Part shown: positions 25,850-35,752 of the stretch, one piece after another | How positions within the stretch are numbered: position 1 is the first letter of the stretch | How the letters are laid out: every line of letters begins with the position of its first letter | Assembly (NCBI RefSeq): GCF_009687865.1 | Contig: NZ_BLAE01000003.1 | Coordinates: 142,364-206,363, forward strand | Source of the DNA: Acrocarpospora macrocephala | GTDB taxonomy: Bacteria; Actinomycetota; Actinomycetes; Streptosporangiales; Streptosporangiaceae | Length of the DNA: 64,000 bases | Reading direction: 5' to 3' | Position numbers and translations under genes: made by a program | Notes under the pieces: model-generated | Told to the model about the DNA's origin: nothing | Databases searched by the model: none | What the model saw: only the letters and a program-made list of their open reading frames with translations

Positions 25850-26845
25850 ATGGCTGCACAGAACGGATCCGCGAACGGCGCACATCCGGTGGCCGAACCG
25901 CCTCGGCACGACGCCAAGGTGATCACCGCGCTACGCCGGTTCGCCATCTCCATCACGGTCTTCAACATCCTGGGCTACACCTGGCTGGGCTTCGAGCAGC
26001 CGTACCTGTGGCCGTTCATCGCGCTGGCCACCGGCTACACGGTGGAGATCGTGCTGGAGATCATCGGCGCCCGGGTGGAGCGGCGTGCCCCGCGCTTCCG
26101 GGGCAACGGGGCCAAGGGAATGATGGAGTTCCTCTACCCGGCGCACATCACCAGCCTGGCGATGAACATGCTGATCTACGTCAACGACCGGGTGCTGGTG
26201 ATGATCTTCGGCGTGATGGTCGCGGTCGGGGCCAAGTGGATCCTGCGGGCCCCGGTGCGGGGGCGGCTGCGCCACTTCATGAACCCGTCCAACTTCGGCA
26301 TCACGATCATCCTGCTGGTCTTCCCGTGGGCCAGCATCGCGCCGCCGTACCACTTCACCGAGCACATCACCGGGGCGCTGGACTGGCTGCTCCCGCTGGG
26401 CATCGTCATGGCCGGGACCATGATCAACGCCATGCTGACCGGGCGGACGTACTTGATCATGGCCTGGCTCGGCGGGTTCGCCCTGCAGGCCCTGGTGCGC
26501 GGCGTGCTCCTCGACGTCAACATCCTCGGCGGCCTGGCCACCATGACGGGGGTCGCGTTCGTGCTGTTCACCAACTACATGATCACTGACCCGGGCACCA
26601 GCCCGTCCAAACCGGGGGCGCAGATCGCCTTCGGCGGCGGCGTGGCGCTGACCTACGGCGTGCTGACCGGCATGAGCATCCCGTATGGGATCTTCTTCGC
26701 CACCGCCATCGTCTGCCTGGTGCGCGGCGGCTTCCTGTGGTCCCTGCACTTCTCCGAGCGGTCCAGGGCCAAGCAGGAGGCGGCGGCGCTGGCCGCGGCC
26801 GAGGCCGCGCTGGCCAAGCCGGGCAGGGAGGTCGCGCCCGTATGA
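25850..26845 (+). CDS. UnbU/E5-type enediyne membrane protein
   Basis: A 331-residue integral membrane protein with about 8-9 helices, resembling the RnfD/NqrB fold (HFMNPSNFGITIILLVFPWASIAPPYHFTE, LFTNYMITDPGTSPSKPGAQIAFG). The family is conserved next to UnbV and the enediyne PKS. ATG 25850 is favoured over GTG 25841 because GGAGAGG lies about eight bases before it. It ends in an ATGA overlap with the PKS. A transport or redox role with UnbV at the membrane is plausible but unproven. Confidence 0.88.
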   Translation: MAAQNGSANGAHPVAEPPRHDAKVITALRRFAISITVFNILGYTWLGFEQPYLWPFIALATGYTVEIVLEIIGARVERRAPRFRGNGAKGMMEFLYPAHITSLAMNMLIYVNDRVLVMIFGVMVAVGAKWILRAPVRGRLRHFMNPSNFGITIILLVFPWASIAPPYHFTEHITGALDWLLPLGIVMAGTMINAMLTGRTYLIMAWLGGFALQALVRGVLLDVNILGGLATMTGVAFVLFTNYMITDPGTSPSKPGAQIAFGGGVALTYGVLTGMSIPYGIFFATAIVCLVRGGFLWSLHFSERSRAKQEAAALAAAEAALAKPGREVAPV

Positions 26846-29800
26846 CCAGGATCGCCATCGTCGGGATGGCCTGCCGTTACCCGGACGCGGACTCCCCGCG
26901 CGAGCTGTGGGAGAACGCCCTCGCCGGGCGCCGGGCCTTCCGGCGGCTGCCCGACCAGCGGATGCGGCAGGCCGACTACTGGGACGCCGACCCGGCCGCC
27001 CCGGACCGGTTCTACGCCCGCAACGCCGCGGTCATCGAGGGGTACGAATTCGACCGGATGGCGTACAAGATCGCCGGCAGCACCTACCGCTCCACCGACC
27101 TCACCCACTGGCTGGCCCTCGACACCGCCGCCAGGGCCCTCGCCGACGCGGGGTTCCCCGGCGCCGAGGGCCTGCCCAGGGAGCGCACCGGCGTGATCGT
27201 CGGCAACACGCTGACCGGGGAGTTCGCCCGGGCCAACGTGATGCGGCTGCGCTGGCCGTACGTGCGGCGGACCGCGGCGGCGACGCTGAAGGAGCACGGC
27301 TGGGACGACGCGAAAGTGGCCGCGTTCCTCAGAGATTACGAGACCGTCTACAAGGCGCCGTTCCCCGGCATCGACGAGGACAGCCTGGCCGGCGGCCTGG
27401 CCAACACCATCGCCGGGCGGATCTGCAACCACTTCGACCTGAAGGGCGGCGGCTACACCGTCGACGGCGCCTGCTCCTCCTCGCTGCTCTCGGTGGCGAC
27501 GGCGTGCCGGTCGCTGGTCGACGGAGATGTGGACGTGGCCGTCGCGGGCGGCGTGGACCTGTCCATCGACCCGTTCGAGGTGATCGGCTTCGCCAAGACC
27601 GGGGCGCTGGCCAGGGGTGAGATGCGGCTGTACGACAAGGGCTCCAACGGCTTCTGGCCCGGCGAGGGCTGCGGGATCATCGTGCTGATGCGGGCGGCCG
27701 ACGCCGAGGAGGCGGGCCGCCGGATCTACGCGACGATCGCTGGCTGGGGCATCTCCTCCGACGGCAAGGGCGGCATCACCCGGCCCGAGGTGGCCGGATA
27801 CCAGCTGGCGCTGCGCCGGGCGTACGAGCGGGCCGGGTTCGGGATCGAGACCGTGCCCCTGTTCGAGGGGCACGGCACCGGCACCCAGGTGGGCGACAAG
27901 ACCGAGCTCACCGCGCTGTCGCTGGCCCGCAGGTCGGCCGACCCGGATGCCGCGCCCGCGGCGATCAGCTCCATCAAGGGCATGATCGGGCACACCAAGG
28001 GCGCGGCCGGGGTGGCCGGGCTGATCAAGGCGGCGATGGCGGTGCACCAGCAGGTGCTGCCGCCGACCATCGGGTGCGTGGACCCGCACCCGGTGCTGGC
28101 CGAGGAGCCGGTCGCGCTGCGGGTGCTCCGCAAGGCGGAGGCCTGGCCGAGCGGCCAGCCGGTCAGGGCCGGGGTGACCGCGATGGGGTTCGGCGGGATC
28201 AACACCCACCTGGTGCTGGAGCGGTCGGGGGCGCGCAAGCGGGCCCCCTTCGATCCGCGCACCAAGGCGCTGGCGGCGTCCGCGCAGGACGCCGAGCTGC
28301 TGCTGGCGGACGCCGGATCGCTGGCGGAGCTGCGGGAACGGGTGGCCGAGCTGGTGGGCTTCGTGCCCGCTTTGTCGTACGCGCAGCTGGGCGACCTGGC
28401 CGCGGTCCTCCAGCGCGACCTGCGCGAACTGCCGTACCGGGCGGCCGTGATCGTGTCCTCGCCCGAGGACGCCGAGGCGCGGCTGCGCCGGATCCTGGAG
28501 GCGCTGGACGCGGGCGAGACCAGCCTCCTCGACGGGCGGGCCTTCCTCGGCCACGTGACCGGCATCGGCAGGGTCGGCTACCTCTTCCCCGGCCAGGGTT
28601 CCGGCCGGGGCCTCAGCGGCGGCGCGCTGCGCCGCCGGTTCGCCGAGGCCGACGAGGTGTACGCCAAGGCGGCCCTGCCCGCCGACGGAGACGTGGTCGC
28701 CACCGCAGTGGCTCAGCCCAGGATCGTCACCGGTTCGATGGCGGGCCTGCGGGCGCTGACCACGCTCGGCATGGAGGCCACCGTCGCCGTCGGGCACAGC
28801 CTGGGCGAGATCTCCGCCCTGCACTGGGCCGGGGCGATGGACGAGGAGACGCTGCTCAGCGTGGCCGCCGTGCGCGGCCAGACGATGACCGAGCACAGCT
28901 CGTCCGGCACGATGGCCGGTCTGGCCGCGTCCCCCGACGCCGCCCTCGACCTGATCGGGACCGACCCGGTGGTGATAGCGGGATACAACGGCCCCGAGCA
29001 GACGGTCGTCGCCGGAACCGCCGAAGCGGTCGAGGCGGTCGGCCGCAGGGCCGCCGCGGCCGGGGTGACCTGGACGCCGCTGCGGGTCTCGCACGCGTTC
29101 CACTCGCCGCTGGTCGCACCCGCCGCGGCCGCGTTCGCGGCGAAGCTGGACCGGGGCGCGTTCGGCCAGATCGGCGCCAGGATCGTGTCCACGGTCACCG
29201 GCGACGCGCTGGCCGCCGACACCGACATCCCCGCGCTGCTCCGGCTGCAGATCACCGAGCCGGTGCAGTTCGCGCAGGCCGTGGAGCTGGCGGCCAAGGA
29301 CATCGACCTGTTCGTGGAGGTCGGGCCAGGCCGGGTGCTCAGCGGCCTGGCCACCGGCGTCACCGGCGTGCCCGCCGTGTCCATGGACACCGACGACGAG
29401 TCGCTGGCCGGGCTGCTGCGCGTGGTGGCCGCCGCCTACGTGACCGGAGTTCCGGTCACGCCCGAGGCGCTCTTCCACGGGCGGCTGGTCCGGCCGCTGG
29501 AGATCGGGCAGGAGTTCTCGTTCTTCGCCAGCCCGTGCGAGCAGGTCCCCGACGTGGACATCGCCGCCGCCCCGGTGCTCGCCGTCGCCACGGCGACAGT
29601 GGCGGCCGAGGCGGGCGAGTCCGTCGTCGACCTGCTCAGGAGGCTGGCCGCCGAACGGGCCGAACTGCCCGTGGAGATGGTCGCCCCCGGCAGCCACCTC
29701 CTCGACGACCTGCACCTCAGCTCCATCACCGTCGGCCAGATCGTCAACCAGGCCGCCCAGGCGCTCGGGGTGCCCCCGGCCACGGCGCCGATGAACTTCG

Positions 29801-32541
29801 CCACCTCGACCGTGAGCGAACTCGCCGAAGCCCTCGGCAGCCTCGCGGAAACCGGCGCCCCGGCGGCGCCACGCGAGATCGCGGGCGCGGCCGCCTGGGC
29901 GCGGCCGTTCGCCCTCGACCTCGACGAGACCCCGTTGCCCCCGATTACACCCAGGGTCCCCGGGGGCAACGGGCCCTGGCGAGCGTTCGCGCCGCAGGGC
30001 CACCCGTTCGCGGAGCACCTGCGCGAACAGCTGGAACAGGCCGGAGTCGGCGGCGGCATCCTGGTGTGCCTGCCGGAATCGTGCCAGGAGTCCGACCTGG
30101 CGGCGGCCCTGACCGGCGCCAAGGCCGCCGCCGTCTCGGCCCCCGGCACGCGATTCGTGCTGGTCCAGTCGGATCCGTACGGCGCCGCCGGGCTGGCCAA
30201 GACCCTCTCCCTGGAGGCGCCGCACCTGCGGGTGACGATCGTCCACATCCCGTACGGGCCGGACGCCGTCGCGAAGGTGGTCACCGAGGTGGCCGCCACC
30301 GACCGCTACGCCGAAGTCCACCTCGACGGCGTCCGCCGGGTGCCCACGCTGCGCGCGATGCCCGTCACCCCGGCGGTAACGCGACACCCGCTGACCGGCG
30401 AGGACGTGCTGCTGGTCACCGGCGGCGGCAAGGGCATCACCGCCGAGTGCGCGATCGCGGTCGCCGCCGACAGTGGGGCGAAGCTGGTCATCATGGGCAG
30501 GTCCGCGCCGGAGGGGGACGCGGAGCTGGCCGGAAACCTTCGGCGGATGAGCGACCTGGGACTTTCCGTCCGCTATGTGAGGGCGGACGTCACCGATCCC
30601 GCGCAAGTCGCGGCCGCCCTGGCCGAGCTCGGCCCGATCACCGCGATCCTGCACGGCGCGGGCCGCAACGAACCGGCCGGGCTGACCTCGCTGGACGCGG
30701 AGGCGTTCCGGCGCACCTTCGCCCCGAAGATCGATGGCCTGCGCGCCGTGCTGGCCGCCGTCGACCCCGACCGGCTGAAACTGCTGATCACCTTCGGCAG
30801 CATCATCGGCCGGGCCGGGCTGCGCGGCGAGGCGCACTACTCGACCGCCAACGAGTGGCTCCGCGCCCTGACCGAGCAGTTCGCCGCCGCGCATCCGGAC
30901 TGCCGCACGCTCTGCATGGAGTGGTCGGTCTGGTCCGGCGTCGGCATGGGCGAACGGCTGGCCGTCGTCGAGTCACTGACCAGGGACGGCATCACCCCCG
31001 TCACCCCGGACCAGGGCGTCGAGATCATGCGGCGGCTGGTGTGCGACCCGGACGCGCCGGTGGTCACCGTGATCAGCGGCCGTACCGAGGGCATCGAGAC
31101 CGTCCGCTACGACCGGCCCGAGCTGCCGCTGCTGCGGTTCGTGGACCGGCCGCTGATCCGCTACCACGGCGTCGAGCTGGTCACCGAGACCGAGCTCAGC
31201 GCCGGCAGCGACCTCTACCTGGCCGACCACCTGCTCGACGGCAACCTGCTGTTCCCCGCCGTGTTCGGGATGGAGGCGATGGCGCAGGTGGCCACCGCCG
31301 CCACCGGCTGGACGGCGACCCCGGTCATCGAGAACGCCGAGTTCCTGCGGCCGATCGTGGTCCCGCCCGACGGCGCCACCACCATCCGGGTGGCCGCCGC
31401 CGTCACCGGCGACGACCTGGTGGAGGTGGCCATCCGCAGCTCCGAGACGGGCTTCGCGGCCGACCACTTCCGGGCCCGGCTGCGCTTCACCGGCGCCGCC
31501 GTCCAGGACGGGCCGCCCGCCCAGGTCGCCGAGGGCCTGCCCGCCGTCCCGCTCGACCCGGCCACCGACCTGTACGGCGGCATCCTCTTCCAGGGCGAAC
31601 GATTCCAGCGCCTGACCGGCTACCATCGGGCCGCCGCCCGGCACGTGGACGCCGACGTGGCCGCGATCGACGCGTCCGACTGGTTCGCCGCCTACCTGTC
31701 CGGCGAGCTGCTGCTCGGCGACCCGGGCATGCGCGACGCCCTGATGCACGGCAACCAGGTCTGCGTCCCGCACGCCACCCTGCTGCCCCAGGGCATCGAC
31801 CGCGTGCACGCCACCCCGGCCTCCGGGCCGATGCGGTACAGCGCGGTCGAGCGGGAACGTGACGGCGACACGTATATATACGACATCGTCGTCCGGGACA
31901 CGTCCGGGCGGCCGGTCGAACGCTGGGAAGGGCTGCGGCTGCGGGCCGTACGCAAGGGCGACGGCCGCGGTCCCTGGGCGCCCGCGCTGCTCGGGCCGTA
32001 CGTCGAGCGCATGCTGGACGACCTGATCGGCGCGAACGTGGCCGTGGCGGTCGAACCCGGCGGTGAACGCCGCGCGGCGACGGCTTTGGCCGTCGGGCGC
32101 GCGTCCGGCGGACCCGTCGAGATCAGGTATCGCCCCGACGGGCGCCCTGAGATCGACGGCGGCACGATCTCCGCCGCGCACGGCGCCGGGCTCACGCTCG
32201 CCGTCCGCGCCGACGGTCCGCTCGGCTGCGACGTGGAATCGGTGGCGGAACGTTCCGCCGAGACCTGGGCCGGGCTGCTCGGCGGGCACGCCCCGCTCGC
32301 CGGCCTGGTCGCGGCCGAGACCGGCGACAGCGCGGACGCGGCCGGAACCCGGGTCTGGTCCGCACTCGAATGCCTGCAGAAGGCCGGGCTCACCCCGGCC
32401 GCGCCGCTCACCCTGGCCCGCGCGGGCCGGGATCCGTGGGTCGTGTTCGCGTCCGGATCACTCAGGATCGCCACCCTCGTCACCAGCGTGCGCGGCCGGC
32501 ACGAGCCCGTGGTGCTGGCCGTGCTGGCCGAGGGGCGCTGA
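26842..32541 (+). CDS. Iterative enediyne polyketide synthase (PKSE)
   Basis: 1899 residues with the invariant enediyne architecture. KS, about 1-460: Cys211 in VDGACSSSLL, His in EGHGTGT and IGHTKGAAG. AT, about 570-880: Ser653 in GHSLGEIS and FHSPLV. ACP, about 930-1000: Ser961 in DLHLSSITV. KR, about 1180-1400: LVTGGGKGIT, GSIIGRAG, HYSTANEW. DH, about 1440-1700: DHLLDGNLLFP. A C-terminal phosphopantetheinyl transferase spans about 1715-1899: SAAHG, GCDVES, WSALECLQKAG. Such enzymes modify their own ACP, extend acetyl with seven malonyl units and, with the E10 thioesterase, release a conjugated polyene. ATG 26842 overlaps the UnbU stop and GGGAGG precedes it. All catalytic residues I checked are present. 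Confidence 0.97.
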   Translation: MTRIAIVGMACRYPDADSPRELWENALAGRRAFRRLPDQRMRQADYWDADPAAPDRFYARNAAVIEGYEFDRMAYKIAGSTYRSTDLTHWLALDTAARALADAGFPGAEGLPRERTGVIVGNTLTGEFARANVMRLRWPYVRRTAAATLKEHGWDDAKVAAFLRDYETVYKAPFPGIDEDSLAGGLANTIAGRICNHFDLKGGGYTVDGACSSSLLSVATACRSLVDGDVDVAVAGGVDLSIDPFEVIGFAKTGALARGEMRLYDKGSNGFWPGEGCGIIVLMRAADAEEAGRRIYATIAGWGISSDGKGGITRPEVAGYQLALRRAYERAGFGIETVPLFEGHGTGTQVGDKTELTALSLARRSADPDAAPAAISSIKGMIGHTKGAAGVAGLIKAAMAVHQQVLPPTIGCVDPHPVLAEEPVALRVLRKAEAWPSGQPVRAGVTAMGFGGINTHLVLERSGARKRAPFDPRTKALAASAQDAELLLADAGSLAELRERVAELVGFVPALSYAQLGDLAAVLQRDLRELPYRAAVIVSSPEDAEARLRRILEALDAGETSLLDGRAFLGHVTGIGRVGYLFPGQGSGRGLSGGALRRRFAEADEVYAKAALPADGDVVATAVAQPRIVTGSMAGLRALTTLGMEATVAVGHSLGEISALHWAGAMDEETLLSVAAVRGQTMTEHSSSGTMAGLAASPDAALDLIGTDPVVIAGYNGPEQTVVAGTAEAVEAVGRRAAAAGVTWTPLRVSHAFHSPLVAPAAAAFAAKLDRGAFGQIGARIVSTVTGDALAADTDIPALLRLQITEPVQFAQAVELAAKDIDLFVEVGPGRVLSGLATGVTGVPAVSMDTDDESLAGLLRVVAAAYVTGVPVTPEALFHGRLVRPLEIGQEFSFFASPCEQVPDVDIAAAPVLAVATATVAAEAGESVVDLLRRLAAERAELPVEMVAPGSHLLDDLHLSSITVGQIVNQAAQALGVPPATAPMNFATSTVSELAEALGSLAETGAPAAPREIAGAAAWARPFALDLDETPLPPITPRVPGGNGPWRAFAPQGHPFAEHLREQLEQAGVGGGILVCLPESCQESDLAAALTGAKAAAVSAPGTRFVLVQSDPYGAAGLAKTLSLEAPHLRVTIVHIPYGPDAVAKVVTEVAATDRYAEVHLDGVRRVPTLRAMPVTPAVTRHPLTGEDVLLVTGGGKGITAECAIAVAADSGAKLVIMGRSAPEGDAELAGNLRRMSDLGLSVRYVRADVTDPAQVAAALAELGPITAILHGAGRNEPAGLTSLDAEAFRRTFAPKIDGLRAVLAAVDPDRLKLLITFGSIIGRAGLRGEAHYSTANEWLRALTEQFAAAHPDCRTLCMEWSVWSGVGMGERLAVVESLTRDGITPVTPDQGVEIMRRLVCDPDAPVVTVISGRTEGIETVRYDRPELPLLRFVDRPLIRYHGVELVTETELSAGSDLYLADHLLDGNLLFPAVFGMEAMAQVATAATGWTATPVIENAEFLRPIVVPPDGATTIRVAAAVTGDDLVEVAIRSSETGFAADHFRARLRFTGAAVQDGPPAQVAEGLPAVPLDPATDLYGGILFQGERFQRLTGYHRAAARHVDADVAAIDASDWFAAYLSGELLLGDPGMRDALMHGNQVCVPHATLLPQGIDRVHATPASGPMRYSAVERERDGDTYIYDIVVRDTSGRPVERWEGLRLRAVRKGDGRGPWAPALLGPYVERMLDDLIGANVAVAVEPGGERRAATALAVGRASGGPVEIRYRPDGRPEIDGGTISAAHGAGLTLAVRADGPLGCDVESVAERSAETWAGLLGGHAPLAGLVAAETGDSADAAGTRVWSALECLQKAGLTPAAPLTLARAGRDPWVVFASGSLRIATLVTSVRGRHEPVVLAVLAEGR

Positions 32542-32543
32542 CC

Positions 32544-32981
32544 GTGGGCAACTACTTCGAACACCTGCACACGGTCGGCTTCGAGGAGACCAACATCGTC
32601 GGCAACGTCTACTACGTCAACTACCTGCGCTGGCAGGGGCGTTGCCGGGAGATGTTCCTCAAGACCCACGCGCCGGACGTGCTCGGCGAGCTGCAGGACG
32701 ACCTCAAGCTGTTCACGCTCAAGGTCGACTGCGAGTTCTACGCCGAGATCACCGCCTTCGACGAGCTGTCCATCCGGATGCGCCTCGTCGACCTGGCCCA
32801 GACCCAGCTCGAATTCAGCTTCGACTACGTCAAGCTCGACGCCCGGAACCTGGGCGTCGGCGAGACGCTGATCGCCCGCGGCCGGCAGCGGGTGGCGTGC
32901 ATGCGGGGGCCCAACACCCGCACCGTGCCCGCCCGCGTGCCCGAGTCGCTGGTTCGAGCGCTCCAACCTTACGTGCCGTAG
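32544..32981 (+). CDS. Enediyne hot-dog thioesterase (E10 type)
   Basis: A 145-residue single hot-dog-fold acyl thioesterase. The segment HTVGFEETNIVGNVYYVNYL followed by RWQGRCREMFL is the hallmark of the SgcE10/CalE7/DynE7 group, whose members hydrolyse the PKSE-bound polyene. GTG 32544 lies two bases after the PKSE stop, so the pair is cotranscribed and coupled. Length and blocks are normal for the family. Confidence 0.95.
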   Translation: MGNYFEHLHTVGFEETNIVGNVYYVNYLRWQGRCREMFLKTHAPDVLGELQDDLKLFTLKVDCEFYAEITAFDELSIRMRLVDLAQTQLEFSFDYVKLDARNLGVGETLIARGRQRVACMRGPNTRTVPARVPESLVRALQPYVP

Positions 32982-32998
32982 CCCCCGGGGGAATGACC

Positions 32999-33493
32999 AT
33001 GGCAGACCAGAAGATCCTTCGCCGCGCCTTCGGGAGGTTCGCGACCGGCGTCACCGTGGTGACCGTCGGCGGGAACGCTCCGCACGGCATGACCGCCAAC
33101 TCCTTCACCTCCGTCTCGCTGGACCCGCCGCTCGTGCTGATCTGCGTGGACCGCGGCGCGATCATGCACGGCATGCTGCCGGCCGCGGGCTCCTTCGGGG
33201 TGAACGTGCTCGCGGCCGACCAGGAGGCGCTGGCCAGGCACTTCGCCGACCGCTGGCGGGTGCCGGGCCAGGCCCAGTTCGCGGACGTGGACTGGTTCCC
33301 CGGCACGCTCACCGGCGCGCCCATGCTCAACGCCAGCATCGCCAGGTTCGAGTGCGAGGTCTGGCGGACGTACGACGGCGGCGACCACTCCATCTTCATC
33401 GGCAAGGTGCTCTCCCACGACGAGGAGGCCGAGGAAGCCCTGCTGTTCTTCAACGGCGGGTTCCGGCAGATCGAATTGAGCGCAGCGACATGA
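32999..33493 (+). CDS. Flavin reductase (HpaC/SgcE6-like)
   Basis: A 164-residue FMN-binding split-barrel NAD(P)H:flavin oxidoreductase: LRRAFGRFATGVTVVTVGG, GMTANSFTSVSLDPPLVLICVDR, SFGVNVLAADQEALARHFA. It supplies reduced flavin to two-component monooxygenases; two candidate partners are the acyl-CoA-dehydrogenase-fold proteins at 41246 and 48692. ATG 32999 has GGGGGAA at proper spacing; ATG 32993 is a possible alternative two codons earlier. It directly follows E10, a position matching SgcE6-type genes in nine-membered clusters. Confidence 0.88.
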   Translation: MADQKILRRAFGRFATGVTVVTVGGNAPHGMTANSFTSVSLDPPLVLICVDRGAIMHGMLPAAGSFGVNVLAADQEALARHFADRWRVPGQAQFADVDWFPGTLTGAPMLNASIARFECEVWRTYDGGDHSIFIGKVLSHDEEAEEALLFFNGGFRQIELSAAT

Positions 33494-33506
33494 ATGAGGT
33501 GAAGAC

Positions 33507-34871
33507 ATGACCGCGACAACCGGCGGGCGGTCCCGGGCGGTTCCGCCCGGGCCGCCCCGGCGGGCCGCCCCCGGCCTGTTCGTCAAACTGGCCACCGACC
33601 GGCTCGCCCTGATGCGAGCCGCCGCCGACCAGTACGGCGACGCCGTGAAGATCTCCATGGGCCCCAAGACCCTCTACTTCTTCAACCACCCCGACCACGC
33701 CAAACACGTGCTCGCCGACAACAGCGGCAACTACCACAAGGGCATCGGCCTGGTGCAGGCCAAACGCGCCCTCGGGGACGGCCTGCTGACCAGCGAGGGC
33801 GACCTGTGGCGCAAGCAGCGCAAGCTGATCCAGCCGGCCTTCCAGGCCAAGCGCATCGCCGCCCAGGCGGGCGTGGTCGCCGAGGAGGCCGCCGCGCTGG
33901 TCGAGCGGCTGCGGGCCGCGGCCGGGACCGGTCCCGTGAACGTGGTGGACGAGCTGACCGCGCTCACCCTGGGCGTCCTCGGCCGGACCCTGCTCGACGC
34001 CGACCTGGGCGTCTTCAGCGGGGTCGGGCACGCCTTCGAAGCGGTCCAGGACCAGGCCATGTTCGAGATGGTGTCGCTGGGCGCGGTCCCGATGTGGGTG
34101 CCGCTGCCCAAGCAGCTGCGGTTCCGGCAGGCGCGCAAGGAACTCCAGCACGTCGTGGACCGCCTCGTCGCGGAGCGCAGGACGCGCACCGGCGACTGGG
34201 GCGACGACGTGCTGTCCAAACTGATCCAGTCCACCGCCGAGGAGCCCGACCCGAAGGTCGGGCGGCAGCGCATGACCGACGAGCTGATCACGCTCCTTCT
34301 GGCCGGGCACGAGACCACGGCCAGCACCCTGGGCTGGACGTTCTACCTGCTGGACCGCGATCCCGAGGTGGCCGAGCGGCTGCACGCGGAGGCGGTGGAG
34401 GTGCTCGGCGACCGCCCGCCGGTCTACGAGGACCTGCACCGGCTGCGGTACACGTCCATGGTGATCGAGGAGGCGATGCGGCTCTACCCGCCGGTGTGGA
34501 TCCTGACCCGGCAAGCGCTCGCCGACGACGAGGTGGGCGGCTATCACGTTCCAGCGGGGTCGGACGTGCTCGTGTGCCCGTACACGCTGCATCGGCATCC
34601 CGAGTTCTGGAACGAACCGGAGAAATTCGATCCGGAACGGTTCGATCCCGGCGTGCAGTCCGGCCGGCCGCGCTACGCCTACATCCCGTTCGGGGCCGGG
34701 CCGCGGTTCTGCGTGGGCAACAACCTGGGGATGATGGAGGCCGCGTTCGTGACCGCCTTGGTGGCCAGGGATCTGCGGCTGACCCGGGTGCCCGGCTACG
34801 AGGCCGTTCCTGAGCCGATGTTGTCGCTCCGGATGAAGGACGGCCTGCCTATGACCGTCGCACAACGCTAG
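33507..34871 (+). CDS. Cytochrome P450 (CYP, core operon)
   Basis: A 454-residue soluble P450: proline-rich start (RAVPPGPPRRAAPG), I-helix oxygen site LLAGHETTAST (about 264-274), ExxR in EEAMR and the heme loop FGAGPRFCVGN with Cys402. It resembles the longer CYP102/eukaryote-like bacterial class rather than the 400-residue CYP107 type. It closes the run beginning at the DUF1702 genes and is followed by a strong hairpin. A core oxidation of the enediyne skeleton (SgcE7-like role) is plausible. No ferredoxin gene is nearby. Confidence 0.9.
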   Translation: MTATTGGRSRAVPPGPPRRAAPGLFVKLATDRLALMRAAADQYGDAVKISMGPKTLYFFNHPDHAKHVLADNSGNYHKGIGLVQAKRALGDGLLTSEGDLWRKQRKLIQPAFQAKRIAAQAGVVAEEAAALVERLRAAAGTGPVNVVDELTALTLGVLGRTLLDADLGVFSGVGHAFEAVQDQAMFEMVSLGAVPMWVPLPKQLRFRQARKELQHVVDRLVAERRTRTGDWGDDVLSKLIQSTAEEPDPKVGRQRMTDELITLLLAGHETTASTLGWTFYLLDRDPEVAERLHAEAVEVLGDRPPVYEDLHRLRYTSMVIEEAMRLYPPVWILTRQALADDEVGGYHVPAGSDVLVCPYTLHRHPEFWNEPEKFDPERFDPGVQSGRPRYAYIPFGAGPRFCVGNNLGMMEAAFVTALVARDLRLTRVPGYEAVPEPMLSLRMKDGLPMTVAQR

Positions 34872-34880
34872 GAGATGTGA

Positions 34881-34910
34881 GGGGCCACGGTCGTCCTTGA
34901 CCGTGGCCTC
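34881..34910. terminator. Bidirectional hairpin between P450 and AraC genes
   Basis: Arms GGCCACGGTC and GACCGTGGCC with loop GTCCTT lie between two convergent stops, ten bases after the P450 gene. Confidence 0.8.
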
Positions 34911-34928
34911 GTCGTGCGTCCCCTGCTG

Positions 34929-35699
34929 TCACCCGGCTGATCTGAGCGCGACCTTGCGTACGTCGAGCAGTGCCATCAGAACGGGTGGGTCAAGGGGATG
35001 CGCCGGCCTGAGGTGCAGGTCGGCGGTCGTGATCCGGGTGTCGGGACCGATGGTGATCGGGCCGACCCCGGCGACCGACGGCGCGTGCGCTCGGCTGAAG
35101 GGGTCACCGATGATCTCCTCTTCCCCAGGGGAGACCGCGTGCGAGAGCAGATGCCAGGCGCCCGCGGGCACGTCCTCCAGCAGGTACGGGCCGGGGTTGT
35201 GCAACACCGTGCACCGCACCGGCCTGCCCTGGGGCACACAGGTGGGGAAGAGCCCGACGAAGATCAGCCCCAGCCTGGCCGTCGAGGGCGCCCAGACCTC
35301 GCCCTGGACGGTGGCTGACCTGATCTCCGTGCCGATCGAACGGCTGTCGGGCACGATGCGGGTGGCGAAGCCGCCGTACTGCCGGTAGGTGGTGGGGGCG
35401 ATGCCCACGCTGCTCTTGAAGCGCGAGCTGAAGGTTCCCACGCTCGTGTAGCCGACCCGGTTGCTGATGTCGGCCACGCTCAGCGAGGTGGAGATGAGGA
35501 GCCGTTTGGCTTCCTGCAGGCGGAGGGCGGACAGGAACCGCCCGGGGGAGATCCCGGTGGCCTGGCGGAAGACGCGGGAGAAGTGGAACTTGCTGAACAT
35601 CGCGGTGCGAGCCATGTCATCGACAGTCAACTGCTCGCTGAGATTCTCATGCATGGTCTGAATAACTCGTCCGACGGCTCTTTCGATGGCCTCTTCCAT
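34929..35699 (-). CDS. AraC-family transcriptional regulator
   Basis: A 256-residue regulator with the two-helix-turn-helix AraC domain at the N-terminus (about residues 10-110): LTVDDMARTAMFSKFHFSRVF, then GISPGRFLSALRLQEAKRLL and SVADISNRVGYTSVGTFSSRFK. The remaining 140 residues (strand-rich, LEDVPAGAWHLLSHAV) probably form a ligand-sensing beta-barrel. The DNA-binding half first is the reverse of classical AraC. It is convergent to the core operon and has a nested inverted repeat just upstream, so autoregulation is likely. Confidence 0.88.
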   Translation of the reverse strand: MEEAIERAVGRVIQTMHENLSEQLTVDDMARTAMFSKFHFSRVFRQATGISPGRFLSALRLQEAKRLLISTSLSVADISNRVGYTSVGTFSSRFKSSVGIAPTTYRQYGGFATRIVPDSRSIGTEIRSATVQGEVWAPSTARLGLIFVGLFPTCVPQGRPVRCTVLHNPGPYLLEDVPAGAWHLLSHAVSPGEEEIIGDPFSRAHAPSVAGVGPITIGPDTRITTADLHLRPAHPLDPPVLMALLDVRKVALRSAG

Positions 35700-35720
35700 T
35701 GTTGCTTCCCCTTGGCCAAA

Positions 35721-35752
35721 AACGTCTTATGCGACTACACGTAGTCGGACGT
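35721..35752. promoter_or_regulatory. Nested inverted repeat upstream of araC-type gene
   Basis: GACTAC-AC-GTAGTC (35733-35746) lies inside a second pair AACGTC (35721-35726) and GACGTT (35747-35752). It starts about 22 bases upstream of the regulator's start codon, the place for an operator or overlapping promoter. Confidence 0.4.

Noticed and set aside
26653..30894. A 1413-residue minus-strand open frame opposite the PKS.
   Set aside because: It is the mirror of a high-GC coding region, low in complexity (Arg, Gly, Gln, His), with no family blocks. The plus-strand PKSE is unequivocal.
28074..31862. A 1262-residue plus-strand frame inside the PKS.
   Set aside because: It is a frame-shifted, Arg/Gly-rich shadow of the PKSE.
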